From Pseudisothecium myosuroides (lineage: Eukaryota > Streptophyta > Bryopsida > Hypnales > Lembophyllaceae), in the NCBI GenBank assembly GCA_951799445.1, contig OX637288.1, forward strand, positions 11,906,501 through 11,970,500: a DNA stretch of 64,000 nucleotides, given 5' to 3'. The notes below the pieces were generated by a model. It was given only the letters and a program-made list of their open reading frames with translations. It did not search any database and was not told the origin of the DNA. The translations under genes and the position numbers were made by a program. Below, piece after piece: positions 11,974 to 22,600 of this stretch (position 1 is its first letter; the number at the start of each line of letters is the position of its first letter).

Positions 11974-12916
11974 TTAACCCCTAAAGGCCCATTGTCCCTT
12001 CGGGGGACAAATGGGATTTCGGGCAGGTACCTACGGGCTGAAATTTTGTCCAGATTTTTTGAAACTTTTTTTTGAGGTAGAAAAGCTGATAAGCTTTGTG
12101 GGAATATAATTTTTTTCACAATCGATGCCCGGGAACAAAAGTTATGACCAAATAAGCTCAAAACAGGGGACGGCGGGCAGCTCGGGCAGCAAAAAAAAAA
12201 TGGCAAAATTTTTATTTTTTTTATTTTAGTATTTTTTTTCTCATAGATTATATTTTTGCCTATCTAGAAAGCTTTGATTCATTTCATTTGGATTTGTTAT
12301 GAGAAAGTTATGGACATTCTTGTTTTTCGGGCAGTTAGAGCATCTTCTTGAAAAAAATAACTGTAGGATTCATTTCTGAATGCTATTTTTGCAATTTTTC
12401 AAAAAAAAATAAAATCTCATTGTTTAGTTTACTTGCTAGAACAATCTCACCATTGGGATTGTTGTATTTTAATTCCATCTAAAATATATTAATATTTTAG
12501 ATTTTCCTTCTATCTCGTACCTACTTCTACTTAACAATTTTTTTAGGAATGATAATTAAGTTTTTTTGAATATATTTTTTTTCCCTAGACTCTCAACTCA
12601 ATTCTCCACTACAAAGATTAAAAGCTCAAAACTCTGTAGTGTAAAATTTTTTAATTAAAAATGTTCAAAGTCAAAAACTCCAGTCCCGCAATGTGCTGAA
12701 AAACTTGTTTTTTCCACTTTAAACGCAAATATCTTGCAATCTGTGCGGTCAAAAATTCTGAAATTTTTTCCATACATTCTCATACTAGTTAGGTGTAAGA
12801 TCCTACGGTTAAATGTGCAAAAAAAAAAAATTTCAATTTTTTTTACTCTTTGCTATAGAATTGGCAGTTTTCAGTGTTTTTTGGCAGAAAAAAGGCCTTG
12901 GGCCTTTAGGGGTTAA
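11974..12916. mobile_element. TTAA-type non-autonomous DNA transposon (copy E5, best preserved)
   Basis: TTAA at both borders with perfect inverted termini: CCCCTAAAGGCCC on the left, GGGCCTTTAGGGG on the right. It is 943 bp. A short inner palindrome follows the left end (TGTCCCTTCGGGGGACA). No transposase frame is present. This is the best reference copy for the family in the window. Confidence 0.85.
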
Positions 12917-13334
12917 AGTAAGATCACCTTAAAGCAAACAAATTTCTATGACACTCATTATTGTGTATTAGAGAACTTTCAATTTTTAATCATATAAAGA
13001 TAAATTGCATCCTACCTTCAATGTCTACATGTTAAACAATGGGCAACAATTATCTCTTTTTTCTTTGAATCCTTGAGGGCTCACACGCTTAGATTTAAGT
13101 AAATAATTCTACTTTACTAAATTATTTTAAAGCTATTGACAAATGTAAAACAAGGCCATAAACATTCAAAAAATGTATAGTAGGAGACTTTGAATATTGT
13201 ATCTAGTAGTCAAGGTCAACATTTTTTAGTCAAAATGGACAGTTCTTACCAAATAATGAAATTATGATGGTAAATGTGATTTGGTAGGTGCTTAAAATAG
13301 AATGATTTGTTTTTTTATACAAAAACATTCCCTC
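12917..13334. other. AT-rich spacer
   Basis: Nothing recognisable: no supported gene, terminal repeat or tandem array. Confidence 0.4.
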
Positions 13335-16328
13335 AATATTTGGTAACCATTTTTTGAAATATTTTTTGCAAACCCAAACCACCAAGTCAGGTATTAGTTT
13401 AGAAAATCTCAATTAATCTGTCGCCTAAAGGGCTAAGGGTCTAACCTTTAAACAACATTCACTTGCCTAGAGGGCAGTTCAAAGGGGAATCCAAAATCTC
13501 CTTGAAGCAAAGAATGGGTCTTGTTTAAGGCATACAAAAGTGAATACTGAATAGTGCTTTGACTTTGCAGCCTAATGTGGTGCTTGGCATGCCATATTCA
13601 CTATTGAAGTGGGTCCAATAGGTTGAAACATTCCAAATAAGTTACAAAAATCACTTTTTGTCAACGATTCTCTCAAAACCAAGATAGCCTATCATTTTAG
13701 GGGTTTAAGGTTTAGGATTCTTAATCTAAAACCTAAGACTTTACAATTGTCACGTTGTTCCATGGAATAGGGTTGGCCGCATTTTATTAGGATCAAAATA
13801 ACGCACTGTGGTCGGTGAAAAAAACACAGAAGTCTACCGTCAAACTCCAAAGGGCTAACCTACCCAGGTTGCATAATTGAATCAAGTCATTTGGGTTTTT
13901 GAGAATTTGTAGATATTTGTTTGTACTCTTCGTCTAAGGATTCAAAGAATTGGAGGGTAGATTTTCAAGATCATGGATGGAAGAGCGTAACCGAGATCTA
14001 GACAGAAAGGATTGAGTTGGATTGAGGTAAATGCCGAATGAAGAGGACGCAATAACAACTGCCTCAAAGCCTGGTATGGTACCGAAACATAACGCCATAA
14101 CTCCAATTTCTATGAATCATGCGCTTTCACTGAAAGTGGATAGTTTTACAAAATCAAAAATGTTATAAAATCTCAAAGATATTAAAAACTTGTGAATATC
14201 AGTAATATTCAATTCAATTTCGATTTTTGAATGTTCCCCAGAGAAAACTGAAAATCCAGAAGAGACTGGCATTTCAGTGCTCACTTCTCATTAACACATG
14301 AAAATAATATGCCTCATTGACTTGTAATTGATGAATGAGCACCGATGCTAAGTTAGAAGGAAACCCATGCACTCACTCGCCCACACAACTGCCTTTTCTT
14401 CGAGTTTTTTTTTAGTATATTCAACACCGATGCAAATTTCAAGTATTTTGCAAGGAAATTTTGTCTTGACATTGAAGAGGACGAAGACTAACAGGTCTAC
14501 ATCAATGTGACCTTGCAGCCAACGATTAACCATGGGCATTGGGTCCATCTGCCTAGAGCTAAACAGATTTGTTCAGAAGCAAGTGAAAGTGCAAACCTTC
14601 AGAAAGACATTCCACAGTGAATGAAATACACTAACTGCGATGTACAGCCCTAACTTGATATTCTATATAAAAAATTCTTGAACTGGATATAAGTTATAAG
14701 GAAGTTTTGAACAAGAAACTTTGATCGCCCAAAAATGAGTTTCACAGTTGAGAATAATGTACAAATTAAATGTCGAGGTTACATTGTAAACTAGCTGTGG
14801 AATCCATAATTTTTTTGCTGCTACAAAGCACAGACTACCGATCCATGACTGAGTCAAAATGTCAAAAGGATAAGTTTTGAACTACAAACTTTGGTCGCCC
14901 AAAAATGTGTTGCGTAGTCGAGGACATCATTTATTCCTTGAAAATCGAGGCTAGACAGCAATCTAGCCGCCGAACCCATACAAGGTTTTGTTCTGTCGCT
15001 TCAGAGCATACAACACATCCATGGCGGTCACATAGTCGCGCTTCGCGTGCTCCGAGTAAGTCACCGCATCTCGAATCACTTTCACCAGAAAGTCCTTCAA
15101 CGCAACACGAGTCTCCCCATAAATCAGCCCACTCATCCGCTTCACTCCGCCCCTCCTGGCCAGACGCCTGATCGCCGGCTTGGTAATGCCTTCCAGAAGA
15201 GGCTTCTCACGACCCCCAGCTGCAGGTTTTTCTTTTCTCACGATAGCCATGACTCACAGATAGTGTAGAAGCACAGGAAGAAATGAACTCACAAGGTTGG
15301 AAAAATACAAACCAGTGCACAAGCTCAACAAGATGCAGAATGGAGACTGCAGACTAGAGAATGTATGATGCAGAATGGAGAATGTGAGTGGAGAAGCACA
15401 GGGTTACACAGATAGATGCAGAAAGGAGAGTGAAGAACGAAGGGTGGAGGATGTGGGAAGAGGGCAAATGCTTTTGTAGACCGCCAGAGTGGTTTCGCCG
15501 CGAAATTAAGATTGCCGACGACGTCTCGGCTGGTGGGGGTTAAAACTTTCGAAACTCCAACAGACCCTCCTCACAAGACAAGAGACGGCCTGCAAGTTCC
15601 AAAACATGTAATTCTGTAACCCTGCATGTTGACGACTGCAGGGGATGGTTCTCCTCACACGCACATAGCGTTGACAAACTTTGCGTAACTGATATTGAGA
15701 AAGAGATCCACTACTAATTGCGCTAACGAAATGCAGCGCGAGGAATATAACAACCACAATCCCCACCGTGAACCACATGAACCATTTGACATTCAAACAT
15801 TCGTGATTAGCATGCATTCATTGACGCTAGAATCACATCAATCACAATCTAAAATGCAGGAACAAAGGGCATCACCAGATCACGAGAATGCTACGCTGGT
15901 TGTTGCGTTTCTTGTATTCGTTGCCTCCTTGGAGGTCTAGGCAAAACAGTCCCGAGCTGGCCACACGCCATTTTCTCATCGTCTCCCCTACTGTTACGAA
16001 TATGCACCACGATGCCAGCATCCGCAACCCTATCCCTAAATTTCAAAACCTCGTCCAGAGGTGTCGATTCGAATGGCGAGCCTGGATGCGAATTGAACGT
16101 GATGAGGTTTATCTTACACGGGATGTCTTTGACGAGCTCCACCAGCCTCCTTGCGTCGTCCTCGGAGTCGTTCACATCCTTCAACATGACATACTCGAAG
16201 AAGACCGCTTCCCCTGGCCGGTAAGTGATGATCTCCTCCTTCACGCAATCCAGCAATGTCTGTATGTTGTACTTTCTATTAATCGGCATGATTTTATCTC
16301 TCGTTTCGTCCGTGGTGGCATTCAAGCT
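13335..16328. repeat. Segmental duplication, copy B
   Basis: Collinear with 2825-5812. It contains a dispersed-repeat fragment (about 13440-13660), an H4 variant and the 3' third of the full RlmN gene. The RlmN gene extends beyond the duplicated block, so copy B is probably the source. Differences are scattered substitutions plus small indels, more in spacer than in the H4 gene. Confidence 0.85.
14963..15250 (-). CDS. Divergent histone H4 variant with replaced N-terminal tail (copy B)
   Basis: A 95-residue intronless paralogue of the gene at 4411-4698, with five residue differences. The tail reads [19 protein letters not shown] instead of the glycine/lysine-rich H4 tail. The fold from [18 protein letters not shown] to LYGFGG is intact and ends like canonical H4. 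The usual Arg is kept in ETRVA. Both copies keep an open frame while surrounding spacer has accumulated indels, which suggests selection on the protein. The tail lacks counterparts of the acetylated lysines and K20. It lies 0.6 kb downstream of RlmN on the same strand. Sperm- or development-specific use is only a guess. Confidence 0.87.
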   Translation of the reverse strand: MAIVRKEKPAAGGREKPLLEGITKPAIRRLARRGGVKRMSGLIYGETRVALKDFLVKVIRDAVTYSEHAKRDYVTAMDVLYALKRQNKTLYGFGG

Positions 16329-17189
16329 CACCGCGAGCGCGCATTTCGAAGTTCGACAAAACGTTCGAATCTGCGGCACCAGCCCTGAGGTGGAGATTGT
16401 CACCTTGCGCGGGCTCAAGTGGAGACCTTGATCGGAAACCATAATGTCCGCGGCTCTAATCACGCTGTGAAGATTGTGCAAGGGCTCCCCCATGCCCATG
16501 AAAACGACGTTCGTGACGGATTGTCCGAACTCAGACAAACACATGCGAGAAGCAACCACTACCTGCTCCACGATTTGCGCCGTGGACAGGTTCCCCCGCA
16601 GTCCCATCTTGGCGGTGAAGCAGAACTGGCAGTTCATGGCGCACCCGATTTGGCTGGAGACGCAGACGGTGATGCGACCCTTAGGGCCAGGAATCACAAC
16701 CGTTTCAACCGAGGCGTTATACTCTTCCAGAAAAAACACGAGCTTGCGAGTACCGTCCTTGGCCGTGTGAACGTCACGGAGCTGCAAATTGGGTGCGAAT
16801 TCAGTGCGCTCTTCGAGGAGGGAGACGAAGGCTTTGTTCAGAAGAGGGATCGCGTCAGGAGACTCCGCCCACCTCCCGCTCCCATAGAGGTGGCGCCACA
16901 AAATGGTGGCGCGGCTTGCCTTGTGGCCATGCGACTCCACCCAGCTCTGAAGCTCCGGGAACGTCATGTCCTTGAGGGAAATCTTCGGGAGAGCAGTCCC
17001 GGATGAGGAAACCCTAATTCCTGCATCATCAAATCCTGGAAAATCGGATAATGTAGGGGAAGCAGATTGAGCGTTGAAGGCAGAAGCCGAGAAGCAAACG
17101 AGACGGTGAGCACAGACACGAGGAGTGCGACGAAGTGTCACAGAAGAGGCTATCAGGCGGCCTGCATTGCCCACCAGGGCCGCCATCAT
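15891..17189 (-). CDS. RlmN-family radical SAM rRNA/tRNA adenine-C2 methyltransferase, probably plastid-targeted
   Basis: I prefer the Met at 17189 (432 residues), because what follows (MMAALVGNAGRLIASSVTLR...) is a basic, Ser/Ala-rich stretch typical of an organelle transit peptide; the frame is open 26 codons further up. Radical SAM cluster motif CAMNCQFC (CxxxCxxC) lies near residue 183 of this start. GMGEP follows, then SLNATTDETRD and the C-terminal RGDDEKMACGQLG, whose Cys is the second catalytic cysteine in RlmN. The family methylates C2 of A2503 in 23S rRNA and A37 of some tRNAs using SAM and a methyl-cysteine intermediate. No intron interrupts the frame. It is divergently transcribed from eL30. 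Mitochondrial rather than plastid location is possible. Confidence 0.9.
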   Translation of the reverse strand: MMAALVGNAGRLIASSVTLRRTPRVCAHRLVCFSASAFNAQSASPTLSDFPGFDDAGIRVSSSGTALPKISLKDMTFPELQSWVESHGHKASRATILWRHLYGSGRWAESPDAIPLLNKAFVSLLEERTEFAPNLQLRDVHTAKDGTRKLVFFLEEYNASVETVVIPGPKGRITVCVSSQIGCAMNCQFCFTAKMGLRGNLSTAQIVEQVVVASRMCLSEFGQSVTNVVFMGMGEPLHNLHSVIRAADIMVSDQGLHLSPRKVTISTSGLVPQIRTFCRTSKCALAVSLNATTDETRDKIMPINRKYNIQTLLDCVKEEIITYRPGEAVFFEYVMLKDVNDSEDDARRLVELVKDIPCKINLITFNSHPGSPFESTPLDEVLKFRDRVADAGIVVHIRNSRGDDEKMACGQLGTVLPRPPRRQRIQETQQPA

Positions 17190-17649
17190 CACCGCCACAC
17201 AACAATTCTCGCTACAATCTACATCAATTCCTCCATTTCTACTCTCCAAAACATTCCCCAGGTTCAATTTCCCCCTTCAAATGCTTGGGATTCCGCACCC
17301 GCCAGCGCCAGAACGACGGAGAAGCTCTGGAATTCCACACTCACAGCCGAAACCTACACAGTCTATGGATCAGATGAGAACCTGAGAGATTGATACCCTG
17401 ATAAACCCCGTCCCCGACAGGATACACAAAGAAGCAGTCAGCTGCTCCGCTGAGAACCTTACGGATTGATACCCGGTTCACATCAGGGTATGGGGAATTA
17501 GGGTTTGGGGGAGTGGGTTAGGGCTTGCCAAAACGCCGGGGAGACAAGGTTTTTGCTCTCTTTTCGCGCAGCACCAGCTCCAGGGCGAAGCTCTGTTCTC
17601 TATCGCAGTCGAAGCCCGCGGGGGTCGTTGCAGAGCGCGTTCAGGCACC
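17190..17649. promoter_or_regulatory. Divergent promoter between RlmN-like and eL30 genes
   Basis: The 0.46-kb gap separates two genes transcribed outwards. It includes a short near-repeat ('gagaacctgagagattgataccc' type, about 17379-17402 and 17452-17474) and, close to eL30, a pyrimidine-rich stretch (CTCTCTTTTCGCGC) that could be the transcription start. Confidence 0.55.
17498..17506 (-). promoter_or_regulatory. Telo-box-like motif (AAACCCTAA)
   Basis: The plus strand reads TTAGGGTTT, the complement of AAACCCTAA, 144 bases before the eL30 start codon. Telo-boxes are common in plant ribosomal-protein promoters and support the assignment; activity here is not shown. Confidence 0.5.
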
Positions 17650-17985
17650 ATGGTGGCCACGAAGAAGACGAAGAAGGCGCAGGAGTCGATCAACAACAGG
17701 CTGGCCCTGGTCATGAAGTCTGGCAAGTATACGCTGGGCTACACCACCACGCTCAAGTCGCTCCGAGGCGGCAAGGGCAAGCTCGTCATCATCGCCAACA
17801 ACTGCCCGCCGCTGCGCAAGTCCGAGATCGAGTACTACGCGATGCTCTCCAAGACCGGCGTGCACCACTACAGCGGCAACAACGTGGATTTGGGAACGGC
17901 CTGCGGGAAGTACTTCCGGGTCTGCACGTTGAGCATCACCGACCCCGGTGACTCCGACATCATCCGCTCCATGCCCACGGAATAG
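17650..17985 (+). CDS. RPL30: Cytosolic 60S ribosomal protein eL30 (L30e)
   Basis: 111 residues, the usual length for plant eL30. It starts [20 protein letters not shown] and contains the family's [20 protein letters not shown] and [18 protein letters not shown]. It continues with [19 protein letters not shown] and closes with GDSDIIRS. The protein sits in the large subunit of the cytosolic ribosome and binds a kink-turn RNA. The open frame has no intron, whereas many plant copies are split, so an intronless or retroposed origin is possible. Codons are GC-rich, unlike the AT-rich surroundings. The ATG is preceded by CACC, a good initiation context. Confidence 0.96.
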   Translation: MVATKKTKKAQESINNRLALVMKSGKYTLGYTTTLKSLRGGKGKLVIIANNCPPLRKSEIEYYAMLSKTGVHHYSGNNVDLGTACGKYFRVCTLSITDPGDSDIIRSMPTE

Positions 17986-19650
17986 AGACCGTGAGAATGA
18001 ATGGCGAGGGTCGTGGAGGATGGCTGGCTGGACGACGGGTTGACGCAGGAATTTTTGGTTGTGGTAGACAGAGTGTGTCGCGGTGACGGAGATTGGACGT
18101 GGGGTCTGTTGTGCCGCTGCAATGGGGTAGGTTGTTTGTTAGAAGGGGGAATGTGATAATTCCTTCCATTGTTCACAATATTCAGAAATATGAGTAAGAC
18201 CGCTGTTGAAAACGCTATGGCTTCTCCTGTTCCTTGCCTTGCTTTCTCTTATGTTCATCGACTCTTCTTTTGCGTGCTTGGTGCTGAATTATTGTCAAGG
18301 GTGTCATGTGCCGTGGCAATTCCAGATTGGAGTCTCTGTTTACATGCGAAAGGATTTTGCTTTTAATTCTTATTTTCTTCCTGGATGACGGTTCTGTAGT
18401 GAATACCACACATTATAAGGAATTTAATGGTTCGATTTTGAGAATATCTTTTTAAGCTCACCAGGGCGATTTTGTCCTGCTACGTTTTATCAAGGTGATC
18501 TATGTTTTCTTTTGAGCTTAATACAGATTCTTTGTTAGTTGAGAGAGAATTTCTGAGGATGATTTGAGGAAAAAGCTGATGCTTCATGTGACTTAGGTCA
18601 AAAGCAGGGTAAGATAAGGCAGTCAATTGACTTCCTGAAGCTTTTCAGTCTTTTGGGTTGGACTGAGCTCCCAATTGTCAAAATTTCTCTTGTTCGGTAC
18701 CATAATATGGCAAGAATGCAATATGTACATGTCCTGTTTGGAGCAGGTCGATGTTTTAGAGATTTTCTGATCGATGACCTAAATTATGACCATGTCACAA
18801 TTCCTGTACTCGCCTTCTCCAGTTCGATTTACTTTACCTTTCTCGCCTATTCACCCCAGTCGCTACGCTGGAATAGATAGCATGCCCTCTGCTTCAAAAC
18901 TGGCAAAGTTCGATACATTTGGCTCCAAAGCAGGGTGCATTGGATTCCAAAGATTGATAGCTAGAACCAGGGGTTTTCTGTGGAAATTTGCAGTTTCGGA
19001 TAGTTTTTCACCGGGCTCTCTTCTACCTGCCCTTTCTCGATGCGCCAAATCATTTCACACTTCTCAGGTGGTCTCTGCACGTCCATCTGCAGCAAGTTCA
19101 AATGCACACAATGAACGTTTTTACAAGACAGTTTTCGATCCTCATCCTTTTCCTCCACTCTAAACACAGTGGACTTGAATGCTATCAAATTGTACAGCAC
19201 TGTACACGGATGGGTACAAAGGTGTGCTTACGCATTTTCCTCCAGGTGGGAATGCCTCGTTCCAGCATTCAGCACCCCATGTCCCATTCCAGAAAACAGG
19301 CTTGGAGTGCCATTTCCTGCAGCCATCACCAAATTCAGTACCGCCTCATATCAACATTAACCAACTTGCAATCTCTTTGGTGCGGGATACTGCCAGTATT
19401 ATTATAGAGGATTCTATTGTATTTATTAAACCAAAAGTCTTTAAGATCAACCCTAAAGAGGATCCCTTTTTGGTATTTTTTTTCTTAGACCTAAATTGGA
19501 GATTCTGCATGGCTTAGTAGCCATTCTATCCTTTTCACAAATCCTGGTTCAATGCTTTAGGGTTAAGTCATCTATGAAGGTCTTTGAAGAGCACCCTAAA
19601 GCTGAAATTGGGGTCCAGCAAGAGTTTTCCTGAACACCAGGGTGAAGAGC
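17986..19650. other. Intergenic region between convergent eL30 and FAM228-like genes
   Basis: It includes the eL30 3' region. Open frames up to 139 codons (for example 18988-19407) show no family resemblance, overlap each other in several frames and look accidental. No repeat recognised. Confidence 0.4.
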
Positions 19651-22600
19651 TTACTCGGGAATCATCTCTCTTGGTTTGTATGTTGCGTCTTCATCGTCAG
19701 CATTGATGTGACCATGCATCGTCGAGCGAAATTGGTCATAAGTCCAGTAGAATGGATCCAACGTCTCCTTGCTATGCACTTTGTGGAAAACGGCCTCGCC
19801 AAAGAATACTTTCTCCCTCTTCTCCTGCACCCTGCCAACCTTGTAAATACACTGCTGCGCACTGATTCATCCAAGTATGTAAGAGAGGCTTCAAATTTGC
19901 CAAGCAACTAAATTTGAGGAACTAAAATGCTAGAGGTTACAGATTTTGCAAACACTACACCGGCATCCTAGGAGAGGTTACAGATTTGCCCAAGTCCTAA
20001 TTTTATTGTGGAAATTAGTAAGAAATCTATTCAGCTGCACTAGTTACAAAAATTTAATCTATTGTAAATTAGTGTCACATGCACATGATAGAGTGTACTG
20101 TGTGACTAATCAAGAGCACGAATTTTGTACGAAATTTTTAGAGTATTGGATGAAGGTGTTTGATAATTAAACCTTTTCTAAATCATGCTTGATGGGGTCC
20201 AGAAGCTCTTTGGTGCTGTAGTGAACTCCAGCATGCTCCAACTCAAAAGGATCATATTGTTCGTTGATGATGTCCCGGAAAATTCGTCTATTGCCAGATT
20301 CCTTCGCATACCGCATTTGTTGGTAATCTATTACATAAATATAGTGGCACAGTTCGAAAGGATGCATCACTGCACTTGAGCAATGTGAACTAGATTTGGG
20401 AGTAACGCTTGTGTTTCTAGTAAAGAATCCTCAAAGGTCATTACTTTAAGTCTTATTACTAGGACTGTGCTAAGTACCTTACTTAAAACACCCCATGCTG
20501 TGCTATGCGCATGGTTGTTGATTTTATGGGGTTTTCCTTGGAGAGTATTTAAAGTTTGGTGTGTTACCAAGAAATTGGACATTTGATATATGAACTCAAG
20601 GTGTTGATTAAGGAGAACGCTGAACACCATTATTAAGAAAATAAAACCTTGTGTTCCACTCCCTCTAGTAAGCACGATTAGGAAACCACTTACATCTCAT
20701 TCCAAAAAAATCCATAACTAATGCTACAAAACTCTAGAAATTATGCAACAAAATGCAATCTTTGTCATCTCATTTTGTCTATACAAGAAAATTCACTTCA
20801 TATGTTTTATCAAAGGAAAGAGACCTACGGCCTTCAACAAAAATGGACCATCACGCAGAACAATTGTGTTACTAGAGACGTACGAAGCTTTTTGGAGATC
20901 TGATCAGGAGTGAGCTTCTTGAGCTTCTTGGCAATCTGGTTCTGAATGTGGTGATACACATGCCGCTCCCACTGCTTGTACATGGCCACTTGCTTGTCAT
21001 CATGGTTGTGCTTCTCCCGATTCAGCAAATCCGTCACGTCTTTCATCACGCCGTCCTCGCTCTTCATGCCTCCAAACACCTCCTGCATCAGCTTCTGGAA
21101 CGCCGCTTCCTCCTTGGCGTCCCGGAGCGCCTGCTGCTCCAGCATCTCCTGTTTTCACCCTCGGTCTTCGTCAGTACTCCTCTTCGCTATATGAGGTTAT
21201 GTCAGCAAGTCCTTGGGTCAAAAAGTACATATCTGTGCATGTGTTTTCATTGAGTAGAATGACTTGACATTATGTCGGATGATGCTCAAGAGCTGGGAGA
21301 GTTGACAGCATTAGGCTAGCTAGTCCTTTTTGTAGTGAAGACCGCGACAATTATGCTTGCCAGAGGCGGTTTTGACCACGTTGAGGAGACAAACAATCCT
21401 CCACGGCTCCACACACAACGTTAGTCGGACTAGTTTCTCGGAATTCATGGAATCATCTAGGATCAACATTCTACTTGAATTCAGGGCTCAGAGAAAAAAT
21501 CTAAATGGTCTGAGTATTTAGAATCTGTGCTACATTCTTTGAGGTGCTCTTTGCAGATTTGCAGAGTGACTTGAAAGCAAACAATAGGGGTGTCAGAGTG
21601 CGAGACTTCTGCTCTACGGAAGTAGGTGATTTGGGCAATGCAAATTTTAAAGCTCTACGAGGGTCCTAGTACTTTCAGAACAGATTTTTGGGCTCAGAAT
21701 CGCACAGGGATGGATTTTGAAACAAACGAAAGATTCTCAGAGCAAGTATTGCATGTTTTTTCAGCTAATGGAAACACGAAGCCAAGTCTTTTACAGCTAA
21801 TGGAAGCAAGAAGCCAAGTCTTTGCATCTTATGGAAGCAGGAATACTAGTGTGGAAGAAAGGAAGGCAAGCTTTTGCAGCTAATAGAAGCAGGAATGCTA
21901 GACTGCGGACCTAGACATTTGAGTATATGAATGCAGGATTGCAATTCCGTGAGCAGTGATTTCTCGAAGAAGTGGCGCTTTTCTTTCAAGGCATTGGCAT
22001 GGTCGAGGAGCCTAATGTTCTTTTAAGATTTGGACCGACCTAATACCATCACTTGAATCTGATTTGTAAATCCACAGACAGAAGAAGAGAGACGACACGA
22101 CGAAGACGAGACTATGGTGGAGTCACGAACCTCCCATTCTTTGATGCTGTGATTGACAAGGTCGCGGGGCTGCGGCCGCGGCGTCCATTTTCTGCACAGC
22201 CAGCCCCCTCCTTTCTTCCGGTGGATCCGGCCCTCCGGATCGACAATCCTGCCGTGGTGCTTTTCGCTTCCAGTCAAGGTATACATCAAAAAACTTTCCA
22301 AACCACGAATCCCGCGAGGATACGATGAGACTTTGAGATTTCGAAGAGTTAGTGAAACCTAAACTCTCGTCAGTGACCTCTCCTCTGCAGGGATTGGAAG
22401 TAGTGAGCTTACTCAGCCGTGCTTTGAAGAGGCTTAGAATTTCATAGACGAGCACGACGGTCTCACTCTGTAGACAGAGAGAGTCAAGTGTCGTTTCATG
22501 AATTTCCAGTGCTGGTTCACTCGCATACTTTACTGAGGAGACGGAGAGAGATGTGAATCTGAGCAAAACATGTGTAGAGAGGAAGAGAGCTCACTAGAAA

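Noticed and set aside
16419..17006. 195-codon plus-strand frame opposite RlmN
   Set aside because: Antisense shadow of the radical SAM gene, which has all family motifs.
18786..19517. Possible gene downstream of eL30 (frames of 112-139 codons)
   Set aside because: Several overlapping frames compete, no motif is recognised, and no splice-consistent model emerged.
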